Below are positions 25,896 to 32,982 of a DNA stretch of 32,982 nucleotides, in pieces (the first letter of the stretch is position 1; the number at the start of each line of letters is the position of its first letter). A model generated the notes under the pieces. It did not search any database and had not been told where the DNA came from. It was given only the letters and a program-made list of their open reading frames with translations. The position numbers and the translations under genes were made by a program. The DNA is taken from NCBI GenBank assembly GCA_012728555.1, contig JAAYEW010000065.1, forward strand, positions 1 through 32,982. Reading direction: 5' to 3'. Origin of the DNA: Erysipelothrix sp. Its GTDB lineage: Bacteria; Bacillota_I; Bacilli_A; Erysipelotrichales; Erysipelotrichaceae.

Positions 25896-26825
25896 ATGTC
25901 AATGATTAAGAAAAGTGTTACTGAATTGGTTGGAAATACACCACTGGTTCAACTTGAAAAACTAAACAAATTAGAGAAGGCTCAGGCGAGTGTCTTCGCT
26001 AAATTAGAAATGTTTAATCCTGCTGGTTCTGTGAAAGATCGAATTGCGAAGAGCATGATTGAGATGGCAGAAAAAGAAGGATTGTTAAAAGAGGGTTCTA
26101 AAATTGTAGAGGCAACTTCTGGTAATACAGGGATTGGTCTGGCTGCAATTGGTGTTTCTAAAGGGTATGAAGTCATTATTGTGATGCCGGATACCAGGAG
26201 TGTTGAACGTCGTAAATTTGTGATGGGTTATGGCGCAAAGTTAGTGTTAACAGATGGCAGCTTATGAATGAAGGGTGCTATTGCGAAAGCTCTTGAGATG
26301 CAAGCGAATGATTCGACTATTTTTATTCCAAGTCAGTTTGAAAATAAAGCGAATGTCTATGCACACTATACAACAACAGGACCGGAGATTGAGCGTGCTC
26401 TTGATTCTAAGGTGGATGTTTTTGTTGCTGGTGTTGGTACTGGTGGTACAGTGACTGGTGTTGGTACTTATTTGAAGGAAAGAAATCCTGGAGTTAAGAT
26501 TGTTGCGGTTGAACCAACGGATTCTCCTGTTTTATCTGGGGGAGCCCCTGGTAAACATGTTATTCAAGGTATTGGGGCTGGATTCATTCCAGCGATTCTA
26601 GATACAAGTATTTATGATGAAATTATTCAAGTGAGTAATAGTGACGCGATAAAAACTGCTCAATTGTTGTCGAGAACTGAAGGCCTCTTTGTTGGAATTT
26701 CTTCTGGAGCGGCACTCTATGCGGCGTTGAGCCTTGCTAAAAAAGATGAGTACAAAGACAAAAACATTGTTGTGTTGCTTCCTGATAATGGGGATCGATA
26801 CTTATCCACTGCTTTGTTTGATTAG
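25896..26825 (+). pseudogene. cysK: Cysteine synthase A, interrupted by in-frame TGA at 26265-26267
   Basis: Both halves lie in the same frame and are contiguous in alignment to CysK ([27 protein letters not shown] ... MKGAIAKALE, GTGGTVTGVG, SSGAALYAAL); only one sense codon is replaced by TGA. Confidence 0.85.
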
Positions 26826-26832
26826 ATAAAAA

Positions 26833-26866
26833 AAAGACGATTTCCTATATCGAGGAGATCGTCTTT
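26833..26866. terminator. Bidirectional terminator between cysK and the sortase gene
   Basis: AAAGACGATTTCCT-ATATCG-AGGAGATCGTCTTT, long stem flanked by A-run and T-rich sequence. Confidence 0.75.
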
Positions 26867-27575
26867 AATTAATGCTTTCCATTTTTTCTTTTGTATAAGG
26901 ATAACTGTTAATTAGTTCTCCAAAAGCAAACCAGCGGACATCGTTGTTGTTGTAGTAATAGCAACTCATGAGTGTAATGATTGGAGATCCGTGTTTTTCA
27001 GCTTCTTTGTCTTCGAGTAAATACAAGGAATTTGCTGGAACTTTACTTGTTTTATAGATTTTGTATTCAAAGATAGTTTCTTTGTCGGTTACTCGAACAA
27101 TAGCGCCTTGTTGGATGTCTACAAGATTTGAAAAGAGGTAGTTTCCTCCTAACACATAATGTCCGGCGATGGTGTAGTTTTTTTCACCCATGACTTGTTT
27201 GGGTTTCATAGTGGCGACACCTGCTAATAAGTTGTTGTTGGTTAAACCGTTGAATAGGGGAAGGTTTATTTCGATGGATGGAATTACAACTTGTCCAATG
27301 AGTAGTTTGTAGTTGACTTTGGTTCCTGTGATTGATTGAAGTGTTTCGGTCAGTCCGATACTTTTGATTTCTTCGAACTCAAAAGTCGTTGGTGTTTCCA
27401 AGTTGTCTTTTAGTTCTTTGACGGTTGTTTTTTCTTCGACTTGTTTCACGATTTCCATGGATTGTTGTTTGATTTGTTCTTTAGAAATGTTAGGGAGTAT
27501 TAGAATAACAACGCCGATAATAATTAGGGATATTCCTACTATGAGTGGAATCTTTTTCTTGAGTGTATTTTTCAT
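26865..27575 (-). CDS. Class A/D-type sortase
   Basis: N-terminal TM, IPSIEINLPLFNG, TIAGHYV (catalytic His), TLMSCYYY (TLxTC-like Cys), DVRWFAFGEL (Arg). Confidence 0.88.
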   Translation of the reverse strand: MKNTLKKKIPLIVGISLIIIGVVILILPNISKEQIKQQSMEIVKQVEEKTTVKELKDNLETPTTFEFEEIKSIGLTETLQSITGTKVNYKLLIGQVVIPSIEINLPLFNGLTNNNLLAGVATMKPKQVMGEKNYTIAGHYVLGGNYLFSNLVDIQQGAIVRVTDKETIFEYKIYKTSKVPANSLYLLEDKEAEKHGSPIITLMSCYYYNNNDVRWFAFGELINSYPYTKEKMESIN

Positions 27576-27602
27576 AGTTAAATTATAGCATAATTATTAA
27601 AA

Positions 27603-27632
27603 AAAGAACTAATGGGTAGTAGTTCTATTTTT
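27603..27632 (-). terminator. Intrinsic terminator of mscL
   Basis: Minus strand AGAACTA-CTACCCAT-TAGTTCT followed by TTTTTTT. Confidence 0.6.
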
Positions 27633-28026
27633 TTAAGTGATCACGGATTTCGCGAAGTAATAATACTTCTTCACTGATTACAGGTTCTACTTCGGTTTCT
27701 TCGACAGTTTTTTGACGTTTCATTTTATTGATTGTTTTAATGAGAATGAAGATGGCAAAGGCAATAATTAGAAAATCAATGATGTTTTGTAGAAATGCTC
27801 CATAGCGTAAGACTACATCAGTTTCTGGGTTGCCTGTGTTTTTTAGTAGTATGTTTAAATTGTCTATCCGATTTCCTCCTAGAATGATTCCGATTAGTGG
27901 CATAAGGACATCATTGACTAGAGAGGTAATAATTTTCCCAAATGCTCCACCAATGATAACTCCAACAGCTAGGTCCATGACATTTCCCTTGGATATAAAC
28001 TCTTTAAACTCTTTCATAAATTTCAT
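27625..28026 (-). CDS. mscL: Large-conductance mechanosensitive channel
   Basis: KEFKEFISKGNVMDLAVGVIIGGAFGKIITSLVNDVLMPLIGIILGG; C-terminal LLREIRDHLKK. Confidence 0.97.
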   Translation of the reverse strand: MKFMKEFKEFISKGNVMDLAVGVIIGGAFGKIITSLVNDVLMPLIGIILGGNRIDNLNILLKNTGNPETDVVLRYGAFLQNIIDFLIIAFAIFILIKTINKMKRQKTVEETEVEPVISEEVLLLREIRDHLKK

Positions 28027-28182
28027 AAATTTTCTCCCTTACCTTTATATTCTATATAATTTTGAGGTAGATTTCAATGAATGAACTCGAACAATGAAAG
28101 AATGTGAACTTAAAAATGAAATTTTACTTTTTGTTTACAGAAAACAGTTTTCAATGTATAATATCCATTGAAGGAAGTGACT

Positions 28183-28572
28183 ATGACAGAATTACTCAAT
28201 AATGCCTATTTTTGGCAAAAAATAGACACGTTGTATGTGTCTTTAGATTATAAACGTGCTCGAATCAGTGGGGATGCGCACCCACAATATTCTAATCTAA
28301 TTTATCCATGTGAGTATGGATATCTAATTGATACGGATAATGATTCAAAGGTTATTGTTAAGGTGTTTAAAGGAACAAAGAAACCGAGTCGAATTGATTC
28401 TATTATTGTTTGTGCAGATATCTTAACAAAGGGTATGGATATTAAACTTTTGGTTGGTTGTTCAGAGAGCGAGAAAATATCTGTTTTAGAGTTTTTAAAC
28501 TCAACATCTTTTCAAAAGACAATTTTAATTCATCGAGGGGATGATGTTCCTTCATGGGCAGAAAATGATTAA
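28183..28572 (+). CDS. Inorganic pyrophosphatase-like protein (short, divergent)
   Basis: NLIYPCEYGYLIDTDNDSKVIV...GMDIKLLVG recalls soluble family I PPase (YPCNYGYI...DGDPVDVLV); ATG at 28183 preferred over TTG at 28168. Confidence 0.6.
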   Translation: MTELLNNAYFWQKIDTLYVSLDYKRARISGDAHPQYSNLIYPCEYGYLIDTDNDSKVIVKVFKGTKKPSRIDSIIVCADILTKGMDIKLLVGCSESEKISVLEFLNSTSFQKTILIHRGDDVPSWAEND

Positions 28573-28596
28573 GTCATCGTGAAGATGACTTTTTTA
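28571..28596. terminator. Intrinsic terminator between the PPase-like and HAD genes
   Basis: AAGTCATC-GTGAA-GATGACTT followed by TTTTT. Confidence 0.7.
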
Positions 28597-29397
28597 TTGA
28601 ATAAGTTTATAGTGGCGTAGAGCATGAGCGATTCCATTGTCGCTTGAGTCAAGTGTGACAAAATCAGCAACATCTTTGCAGTCTTGGCTAGCGTTTCCCA
28701 TGGCGACGGAGATGCCTGCTTTTTCTAGCATGAAGATATCGTTGTGCGCATCCCCAAAGGCGATGACTTCGTCCCATGAAAATCCAAAGTGATCTACAAC
28801 ATATTGTAAACCATCCCCTTTTCCAACACTGTTATCAAAGAGTTCGTAAGCTCCATCGTATGCATGCGATAGGGTGAGGGATGTTAGTTTGTTTTGTAGT
28901 GGAAGAATTAGTTCATCCTTTCCTATCATAAAAATACCAAAGGGTGCTCCTTCAGATTGTAAGAGAGGTTGGTGTTCACGATTGACAAGAATGTTTTTTT
29001 GTTCTTCGATTCCGTGTAAATAGATTGGCCAAAAAGTTTCATAATCATGATAAACATCGATGCTGTTGAGCATCTTACATCCAACTGCGATATTGTTCTC
29101 TTTACAGTACTGTAAAATCATCAATGATTCTTTTAAATCAAGACGTTTTTCAACGAGAGGATTGAAGTGTTTATCGGTTACTAGTTGACCATTGACAGTG
29201 ACATAAAAGTCTGGGTGAATGGTATTGATAACATCGTCTTGGATAAAGAAGCTGGATCTTCCTGTTGCGACACAGATTTGTGTGCCTTGACGTTGTAACT
29301 CTTGAATGGCTTGTTTAGTATTTTCTGGGATAACTTGTGAACCTCTTGGGATGAGAGTTCCATCAATATCAAAAGCGACTAGTTTTATTGTGTTCAT
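28594..29397 (-). CDS. Cof-type HAD-superfamily phosphatase
   Basis: [45 protein letters not shown]; start at MNTIKLV. Confidence 0.93.
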   Translation of the reverse strand: MNTIKLVAFDIDGTLIPRGSQVIPENTKQAIQELQRQGTQICVATGRSSFFIQDDVINTIHPDFYVTVNGQLVTDKHFNPLVEKRLDLKESLMILQYCKENNIAVGCKMLNSIDVYHDYETFWPIYLHGIEEQKNILVNREHQPLLQSEGAPFGIFMIGKDELILPLQNKLTSLTLSHAYDGAYELFDNSVGKGDGLQYVVDHFGFSWDEVIAFGDAHNDIFMLEKAGISVAMGNASQDCKDVADFVTLDSSDNGIAHALRHYKLIQ

Positions 29398-29494
29398 AAA
29401 TTCTCCTTTAGTTTTAGCTATCAATGACAATTGTACCATATTGTTTTTATTTTCCTGTGAATTTGTGGTATTATTTCATGAAAAGAGGTGTTCT

Positions 29495-31018
29495 ATGGAT
29501 AAAATTGTGGTGTTGGATTTTGGTTCACAATACAATCAATTGATTGTTAGAAGGCTTCGTGATCTTGGGGTCTATAGTGAACTTTTGGATCATAATGTTT
29601 CGTTGAGTGAGTTAAAGAAACCAGAAATTAAGGGAATTATTTTATCAGGTGGTCCTAATAGTGTTGAGGATGAAGAACATTTTACAATTGATCAAGAAGT
29701 CTTTAATCTAAATAAACCTGTTTTAGGAATTTGTTATGGCATGCAGTTAATGTCGAAGTTGTTGGGGGGTCAAGTAACTCAAGGGACTGTTGGAGAGTAT
29801 GGATCAACCCAGATGACTTTGGTCAATTCGTCACCTTTGACTAAGGGACTTTCAACAAATCAGTTAGTGTGGATGAGTCATGGGGATTCTGTGACAACGC
29901 TGCCGACAAATTTTAAAGTTATTGGGAAATCGGACTTGACTCCACTTGCAATGATTCAACATCTTGAGAGACCTTTGTTTGGGACGCAGTTTCATTTAGA
30001 GGTGAACCATACAGAAAATGGCCAAGTGATGCTTCAAAACTTTATTGATGTTTGTGGGTGTGAGAGAAATTGGAACATGACTACTTTCATCGAACAAGAA
30101 ATTGAGAAAATTCGTGATACAGTTCAACAAGATCATGTTATTTGTGGCTTGTCGGGTGGTGTTGATTCGAGTGTTGTGGCTGCGTTATTGCATGAGGCCA
30201 TTGGTGATCAGTTGCATTGTATTTTTGTGGATCATGGGTGTATGCGTAAAGATGAAGCGAAACAAGTCAAAGAGATGTTTGGTGATCATTTTCATATAAA
30301 CTTAACGATTGTCGATGCTGCTGATCGTTTTCTGGATAAGCTAAAAGGTGTGAGTGATCCGGAAGCGAAACGGAAGATTATTGGGAATGAGTTTGTTTAT
30401 GTCTTTGATGATGAGGCTCTTAAGATTGAAGATGCGAAGTGGTTAGCCCAGGGGACATTGTATACAGATGTGATTGAGTCAGGAACGAAAACGGCTCAAA
30501 CGATTAAGTCACATCATAATGTGGGTGGTTTACCGGATGATATGAGTTTTAAGTTGATTGAACCGTTGAACACTTTGTTTAAGGATGAGGTTAGAGAGTT
30601 AGGTAGGGCACTTGGGTTACCAGATGAGTTGGTGGATCGTCAACCGTTTCCTGGTCCTGGTCTTGCGATTCGAATTATTGGGGATGTTACGAAAGAGAAA
30701 ATCAAGATTGTTCAAGAGAGTGATGTTATTTTGCATGAAGAGTTTAAGAAACATGGTTTAAATAGAGAAATTTGGCAGTATTTTACGGTGTTGACTCCGA
30801 TTCAGTCGGTTGGTGTTATGGGTGATCAGAGAACTTATGATTATACCTTAGCGATTCGGGCTGTGACGTCAATTGATGGGATGACGGCTGATTTTGCGCA
30901 TGTTCCATTTCCGGTGTTGTCGTCAATTAGTACTAGGATTGTGAATGAAGTGAAGGGCATTAACCGAGTGGTTTATGATATCACGAGTAAGCCTCCAGGG
31001 ACAATTGAGTGGGAATAA
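29495..31018 (+). CDS. guaA: GMP synthase (glutamine-hydrolysing)
   Basis: [50 protein letters not shown]-terminal [16 protein letters not shown]-track start at 29306 is too far upstream. Confidence 0.97.
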   Translation: MDKIVVLDFGSQYNQLIVRRLRDLGVYSELLDHNVSLSELKKPEIKGIILSGGPNSVEDEEHFTIDQEVFNLNKPVLGICYGMQLMSKLLGGQVTQGTVGEYGSTQMTLVNSSPLTKGLSTNQLVWMSHGDSVTTLPTNFKVIGKSDLTPLAMIQHLERPLFGTQFHLEVNHTENGQVMLQNFIDVCGCERNWNMTTFIEQEIEKIRDTVQQDHVICGLSGGVDSSVVAALLHEAIGDQLHCIFVDHGCMRKDEAKQVKEMFGDHFHINLTIVDAADRFLDKLKGVSDPEAKRKIIGNEFVYVFDDEALKIEDAKWLAQGTLYTDVIESGTKTAQTIKSHHNVGGLPDDMSFKLIEPLNTLFKDEVRELGRALGLPDELVDRQPFPGPGLAIRIIGDVTKEKIKIVQESDVILHEEFKKHGLNREIWQYFTVLTPIQSVGVMGDQRTYDYTLAIRAVTSIDGMTADFAHVPFPVLSSISTRIVNEVKGINRVVYDITSKPPGTIEWE

Positions 31019-31023
31019 TTACT

Positions 31024-31067
31024 AAAAGTGCGAAATATCCACTATTTAAAGGGTATTTCGCACTTTT
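31024..31067. terminator. guaA terminator
   Basis: AAAAGTGCGAAATA...TATTTCGCACTTTT, 14-bp perfect stem. Confidence 0.8.
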
Positions 31068-31198
31068 AATTTGCTTGTGACATGATTTTGACATGATTTT
31101 GTAAAACGAAAAAATAAATACTTAAAACATTTCACTATATTTGAAGATAAAACTGAACTTTAGAAATTTATTACAATAGAATTATTAAATAATTACGA

Positions 31199-31375
31199 TT
31201 AATTTTTTGAATGAATTTCGGAAAGAACACATGATAAAACAACTAATCCTATATAAGTGAAAGAGCCACTTAAAATTCCTGATCCTTCGACAAAGATAAA
31301 GGGCATGCCTATCAATAAGATTGCTATAAACATTATAATCGAAATCCAAATTATTTTTTTTGTTAACTGTTTCAT
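31199..31375 (-). CDS. Small two-TM membrane protein (58 aa)
   Basis: Not in supplied track: MKQLTKKIIWISIIMFIAILLIGMPFIFVEGSGILSGSFTYIGLVVLSCVLSEIHSKN*; GAGGAG RBS upstream. Confidence 0.6.
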   Translation of the reverse strand: MKQLTKKIIWISIIMFIAILLIGMPFIFVEGSGILSGSFTYIGLVVLSCVLSEIHSKN

Positions 31376-31394
31376 ATCATAACTCCTCTCTTTA

Positions 31395-31465
31395 TAAATA
31401 GTAGCATAGATTAAGAAATATAGTCAATAATAAATAGTAGCATAGATTAAGAAATATAGTCAATA
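31395..31465. repeat. 36-bp tandem duplication
   Basis: TAAATAGTAGCATAGATTAAGAAATATAGTCAATA at 31395 and again at 31431, period 36. Confidence 0.95.
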
Positions 31466-31492
31466 TACCAATTTAAAAATCAGATGAAAGGG

Positions 31493-31522
31493 TTTACATG
31501 TTTGAGGATGAAGTTATATAAT
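31493..31522 (+). promoter_or_regulatory. Promoter of the secreted-protein gene
   Basis: TTTACA, 18-nt spacer, TATAAT; AAGGAGGG RBS before ATG at 31543. Confidence 0.55.
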
Positions 31523-31542
31523 CTAATAAAGGAGGGAATTAT

Positions 31543-32286
31543 ATGAAGAAATTCTCAAATGTGCTTATTTTTGTACTGTGTATCACATTATCATTTGGTC
31601 TAGGTTCAACTAGAGTACTGGCTTCTTCAGAAGAAGGACTTAGCACTCAGGAGCAGACATATCTCAATGAATTGCTAGAGGTTGATCCAAATTTTGAAGT
31701 TGCAGGTGAGATTGTATCTGTTACAAAGACAACAGATGCTTTAGATATTGCTGATACTAATTATAATGTTGATGATGGTATGATAAGACCTTTTGGAGCA
31801 ATTGGAAGTGCAAATATGTCAATTTATATTGTTGTAAGTAGAGTTAATGATCCGGGTTGGGATACTTTCAATATATCTGCAACAGCAACGTGGAAAACGG
31901 TACCATTCTTTAGAATGCAAGATGGATTCGCAATATCTTGGGGTGGTAACTTTGCATTAGAATCTTCCTACGCACAAGCATCGTACAAATCAATGGGGAT
32001 TACATCTGGAAAAACACAAAGAATTACTGATGCCCCTAATTCGGGAGTTGGTTATAGTGTTGAAGCAAGCCACTATTATGGACAGGCATTAGACTGGGTG
32101 CGTATAAATGCACGAATATCACAAACAGACAGAACAGGTAAGGCAAATGTATCAGCTGCCTACTGCCATAGAACAGCAAGTATTGGTGGAATTGGTATTT
32201 CATTTTCAGGAGAGAGTAGAACGATATCATTTAGCGTTACGGGAGCATCTGATTCGATGTCAAACTCGACATCATTTACTTACTAA
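31543..32286 (+). CDS. Secreted protein of unknown function
   Basis: Signal peptide MKKFSNVLIFVLCITLSFGLGSTRVLAS; the mature part is Ser/Thr/Gly-rich, beta-like, with no recognised motif. Confidence 0.75.
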   Translation: MKKFSNVLIFVLCITLSFGLGSTRVLASSEEGLSTQEQTYLNELLEVDPNFEVAGEIVSVTKTTDALDIADTNYNVDDGMIRPFGAIGSANMSIYIVVSRVNDPGWDTFNISATATWKTVPFFRMQDGFAISWGGNFALESSYAQASYKSMGITSGKTQRITDAPNSGVGYSVEASHYYGQALDWVRINARISQTDRTGKANVSAAYCHRTASIGGIGISFSGESRTISFSVTGASDSMSNSTSFTY

Positions 32287-32404
32287 AGTTCTTTATTTTG
32301 ATTAAGTAAAACAATTGAAAACTCCATGGAATATTGAACCATGGAAGCCTGACAAAGGATATTAGGGATTCGCCAATTTCTCTGATAAATGCAATTAAGC
32401 ACTA

Positions 32405-32437
32405 AGACCATTACTCTATTTGTAGTGGTCTTTTTTT
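32405..32437 (+). terminator. Intrinsic terminator downstream of the secreted-protein gene
   Basis: AGACCATTAC-TCTATTT-GTAGTGGTCT followed by T-run (one G-U pair). Confidence 0.7.
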
Positions 32438-32630
32438 AATATTCAATTTTTTTGTTTAGAAAACTGGATATAAAATCCGCAATGATGAAAACAACTAAAG
32501 TAATAATCAAAACGGTTAAAACATTGTTTATTATAAATATATCAGCATCAAGCCATTTTGTAGTATCAAAGCTTTCTGTATCCACATTATTTAAGTCGGG
32601 TAATAAAAAGAACCAAACTAATGTGATCAA
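32436..32630 (-). CDS. Possible small membrane protein (64 aa, TTG start)
   Basis: MITLVWFFLLPDLNN...FIINNVLTVLIITLVVFIIADFISSFLNKK; hydrophobic segments but weak start and RBS. Confidence 0.35.
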   Translation of the reverse strand: MITLVWFFLLPDLNNVDTESFDTTKWLDADIFIINNVLTVLIITLVVFIIADFISSFLNKKIEY

Positions 32631-32673
32631 TAGTGTATTTAATTAAGCCTAAATTTTTAGATATATTATAGTT

Positions 32674-32699
32674 TGGACCGATGTCAATAAACTGGACAG
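32674..32699. repeat. Probable terminal region of the IS3-type element
   Basis: TGGACCGATGTCAATAAACTGGACAG immediately beyond the transposase stop, resembling IS3/IS150-type ends; the other end lies outside the window. Confidence 0.4.
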
Positions 32700-32702
32700 T
32701 AA

Positions 32703-32982
32703 TTAGGAAACTAATTGATTAAATTCAAGTTCTTTTTCATCAGGAGATAGCCAATCGTTATACGAATGAGGTCTAAAGGGGTTATAGAAACCATTGATAT
32801 AAGTGAATAGACATTTCTGGCAATCTTCGGTTTCTAAAAAAGAACGTCTGTTTGTTTCTTCATGTTTTAAATATTTGAAAAATGATTCTATAACTGCATT
32901 ATCCCAAGGATATGATTTTTTTGAGAAGGATTGTACTACGTTATATTCATCCATTACTTTTCTTACTTTAAAGGATCGATAC
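32703..32982 (-). mobile_element. IS3-family transposase (OrfB), C-terminal part, continues past the window edge
   Basis: Minus frame stays open to the edge: YRSFKVRKVMDEYNVVQSFSKKSYPWDNAVIESFFKYLKHEETNRRSFLETEDCQKCLFTYINGFYNPFRPHSYNDWLSPDE; DNAVIESFF and E are DDE-type. Confidence 0.9.

Noticed and set aside
26265-26267. Selenocysteine or UGA-reassignment explanation for the cysK TGA
   Set aside because: The position is Gly in CysK, no SECIS-like hairpin was noticed just downstream, and TGA appears to serve as a normal stop in ATGA overlaps
27364-27588. Plus-strand ORFs at 27364-27588 and 27830-28084
   Set aside because: Antisense to sortase and mscL, which are clearly supported
30102-30299. 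65-aa alternative-frame ORF in guaA
   Set aside because: Out-of-frame within a conserved enzyme gene
32036-32305. Overlapping ORFs 32036-32230 (-) and 32108-32305 (+)
   Set aside because: Out-of-frame or antisense shadows of the secreted-protein CDS
32322-32348. Repeated CCATGG (CCATGGAATATTGAACCATGG)
   Set aside because: Short palindrome repeat, no T-tail; could be chance, not a convincing terminator or array
32452-32646. 64-aa plus-strand ORF
   Set aside because: Basic, low-complexity; the opposite strand encodes a more plausible membrane protein, itself only weakly supported
31020-32982. Search for attR-type repeat of the guaA 3' end and for an integrase
   Set aside because: No second copy of GAGTGGGAATAA and no recombinase ORF seen within the window
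1-32982. CRISPR array, rRNA or classic phage-defence genes
   Set aside because: No regularly spaced repeats beyond the single 36-bp tandem duplication, and no Cas, restriction-modification or rRNA signatures recognised

Overview
AT-rich bacterial chromosome window, probably a low-GC, walled Firmicute related to Erysipelotrichia/Mollicutes (inferred from composition and gene content, not proven). About 30 CDSs are densely packed on both strands. Most are housekeeping or near-housekeeping: ppx-ppk polyphosphate genes, punA, a barnase/barstar pair, an HxlR regulator, a metallophosphoesterase / TM-EIIB / degenerate flavoprotein / NYN-LOTUS / coaD / maf cluster, tRNA-Thr(GGT), an FprA flavodiiron protein, an S9 peptidase, two CNNM/CBS transporters, an ABC ATPase with a giant coiled-coil FtsX-like permease, an Rrf2 regulator divergent from cysK, a sortase, mscL, a HAD phosphatase and guaA. 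After guaA the content becomes accessory (small membrane ORFs, an unknown secreted protein, an IS3-type transposase). The left edge carries the N-terminus of a probable IS30-type transposase. Observations most worth a second look: (i) a 23-aa Cys-rich micro-ORF (MKDCSDQCCCRLCSKEMRLVNDR) with its own promoter and RBS, overlapping a CNNM transporter gene; (ii) a tightly packed metallophosphoesterase / membrane EIIB / dead disulfide-reductase / NYN-LOTUS module; (iii) a linked barnase-barstar pair whose toxin looks like a lipoprotein; (iv) a perfect palindrome containing both divergent -10 boxes of ppx and a PAP2 gene; (v) an in-frame TGA in cysK and a -1 frameshift on a canonical slippery heptamer in an MFS gene; (vi) an operator-like motif shared by the cysK/rrf2 and CNNM/ABC intergenic regions. 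No CRISPR array, rRNA or obvious phage-defence island was seen.
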